Positions 14,200 to 15,141 of a stretch of DNA of 15,141 nt are shown here, piece after piece (the stretch's first letter is position 1; each line of letters begins with the position of its first letter). A model generated the notes under the pieces. That model did not search any database and was not told the DNA's origin. It was given only the letters and a program-made list of their open reading frames with translations. The stretch covers positions 1 through 15,141 of the forward strand of contig DAOWHD010000060.1 in NCBI GenBank assembly GCA_030641605.1, written 5' to 3'. Made by a program: the position numbers and the translations under genes. Source of the DNA: Thermoplasmata archaeon. Lineage in GTDB: Archaea; Thermoplasmatota; E2; DHVEG-1.

Positions 14200-14910
14200 C
14201 TACTTCCTCCCAGTTCTTCTTGCAGCTATACTCCCGACCTTTCTACCAGGTGATGCGCCACGTTTCACAGTATATGGTTTGCCGACATGTTGGTGACCCC
14301 CGCCACCGTGAGGATGGGCAACAGCATTCATTGCAACTCCTCTAACAACAGGATATTGCTTTCCCCTTGTTCTAAAGGCGTGGTATTTTTTCCCTGCTTT
14401 AAGGAAAGGTTTGTCTTTTCTACCTCCTCCTGCCAGCACGCCCATTGTGGCCCTGCATGAAGATTGTATTGTTTTGAACTTACCCGATGGAAGTCGTATT
14501 ACTGTTTTTCCAGAACTATGTGACACTACTGTTGCGTGATTTCCACTAGCACGTACGAGTTTACCACCATCTCCTGGTGATAATTCAATATTATGAATCG
14601 GAAAACCTTCATCAATTTTGCCAACTGGCAGTACATTACCAATTTTTATCTTGCCTTTATTATCTAAATATTTTATTTCATCTCCAACCTTGATACCTTC
14701 GGGAGCTAGGGCTAATATTTTTTTGTTATCTTTTAATCTTATACTTGCCAAGGGGGCTGTGTGCCCTGGATCATGGATTATGTCTTCAACAATGCCTGCT
14801 CTTTTGATTTTCCCTGGGAGATATTTGATTTTCCCTCTAGATCTGTGCGTTGGAGCACTGTATCTTCCTTTTGTTCTTCCTCGGCGTTGTTGTATTAATT
14901 TTTTACCCAT
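14200..14910 (-). CDS. rpl2: 50S ribosomal protein uL2
   Basis: The predicted length is 236 residues, usual for archaea. It begins with QQRRGRTKGRYSAPTHRSRG, then HDPGHTAPLASIRL, DGGKLVRASGNHATVVSHSS, and the strongly conserved NAVAHPHGGGGHQHVGKPYT that approaches the peptidyl-transferase centre, ending SPGRKVGSIAARRTGRK. It is needed for subunit association and catalysis. It starts 12 bases after the L23 stop. Confidence 0.98.
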   Translation of the reverse strand: MGKKLIQQRRGRTKGRYSAPTHRSRGKIKYLPGKIKRAGIVEDIIHDPGHTAPLASIRLKDNKKILALAPEGIKVGDEIKYLDNKGKIKIGNVLPVGKIDEGFPIHNIELSPGDGGKLVRASGNHATVVSHSSGKTVIRLPSGKFKTIQSSCRATMGVLAGGGRKDKPFLKAGKKYHAFRTRGKQYPVVRGVAMNAVAHPHGGGGHQHVGKPYTVKRGASPGRKVGSIAARRTGRK

Positions 14911-14922
14911 ATTTTTTTACCT

Positions 14923-15132
14923 CTAGAATATTCCAATTCTCATGCCAATGTCTTCAGCATTAAACTCAGGTGTAAACGTTATGATGGCATGTTTGCCCTT
15001 TTTTGTAATCTTGGTGTTTACGTTTTTTACTTCAACTTCAAACATTTTTTCGACGGCTTGTTTTATTTGCTTTTTATTTGCTCTTCTTTTTACTACGAAT
15101 TCTAAAGCATTGTTCTTTTCCATTAGATTCAT
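14923..15132 (-). CDS. rpl23: 50S ribosomal protein uL23
   Basis: The predicted protein has 69 residues, or 66 from the second ATG at 15123. It is the short form, with LEFVVKRRANKKQIKQAVEK, MFEVEVKNVNTKITKKGKHA and ITFTPEFNAEDIGMRIGIF. Archaeal L23 is usually about 80-90 residues, so a further N-terminal stretch (a family-typical IRPLVTEK-like segment) is not visible here. ATG 15132 overlaps a TGA in another frame, which would be a plausible L4 stop. L23 forms the docking site at the tunnel exit. The window ends nine bases upstream. Confidence 0.85.
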   Translation of the reverse strand: MNLMEKNNALEFVVKRRANKKQIKQAVEKMFEVEVKNVNTKITKKGKHAIITFTPEFNAEDIGMRIGIF

Positions 15133-15141
15133 AGTCTTTTC

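Noticed and set aside
1..15141. CRISPR arrays, insertion sequences, tRNA or rRNA genes
   Set aside because: No regular repeats, terminal inverted repeats with a transposase, or recognisable structural RNA sequences were seen; the window is densely packed with protein genes.

Overview
The window is archaeal chromosomal DNA of low G+C content, most likely from a euryarchaeon. Twenty of its genes form one long minus-strand ribosomal-protein run in the archaeal S10/spc order. The markers are archaeal or eukaryote-like: uL2, uS19, uL22, uS3, uL29, aIF1/SUI1, the RNase P protein Rpp29, eS4, eL32, eL19 and the RNA polymerase subunit RpoK. A PGF-CTERM-like tail, helix-hairpin-helix (HhH) additions on S3 and L32e, and mixed GGAGG/GGTGA ribosome binding sites fit Euryarchaeota, perhaps the Thermoplasmata or a relative. 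That finer placement is inference.

Layout in transcription order on the minus strand, from the right edge (15132) to 4717: L23, L2, S19, L22, S3, L29, aIF1, Rpp29, S17, L14, L24, S4e, L5, S14, S8, L6, L32e, L19e, L18, S5, L30. Genes abut or overlap by 1-4 bases almost everywhere, so this is one polycistronic unit whose promoter lies beyond the right edge. L15 and SecY, which usually follow L30 in archaea, are absent. In their place is an 88-codon gene I do not recognise (4444-4710). It is followed by a separate rpoK-rpsB unit (4366-3528) with its own TATA-like box. RpoK and S2 normally lie well downstream in the same archaeal super-cluster, so the order L30-orphan-RpoK-S2 looks like a cluster from which the L15...RpoN block (and enolase) has been moved or lost.

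Left of S2 is a TraB/PrgY-like membrane protein (3482-2322, own TATA-like box) overlapping an M50/site-2-protease-like membrane metalloprotease (2322-1543). On the plus strand at the left edge are two overlapping genes for secreted, membrane-anchored surface proteins. The first is cut by the window edge and ends in a PGF-CTERM-like sorting tail. The second (350-1390) has a signal peptide, many N-glycosylation sequons and a C-terminal membrane helix. A 36-codon candidate small gene and a 17-base perfect palindrome lie in the convergent gap (1391-1542).

As a whole the window is mostly core translation and transcription machinery. The less ordinary parts are the accessory domains grafted on ribosomal proteins (HhH on S3 and L32e, a 150-residue K/E-rich tail on L24), the broken cluster order with an orphan gene at the junction, and the envelope-related genes on the left. 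No CRISPR, insertion sequence, tRNA or rRNA was seen, and there is no gene-free stretch longer than about 150 bases.
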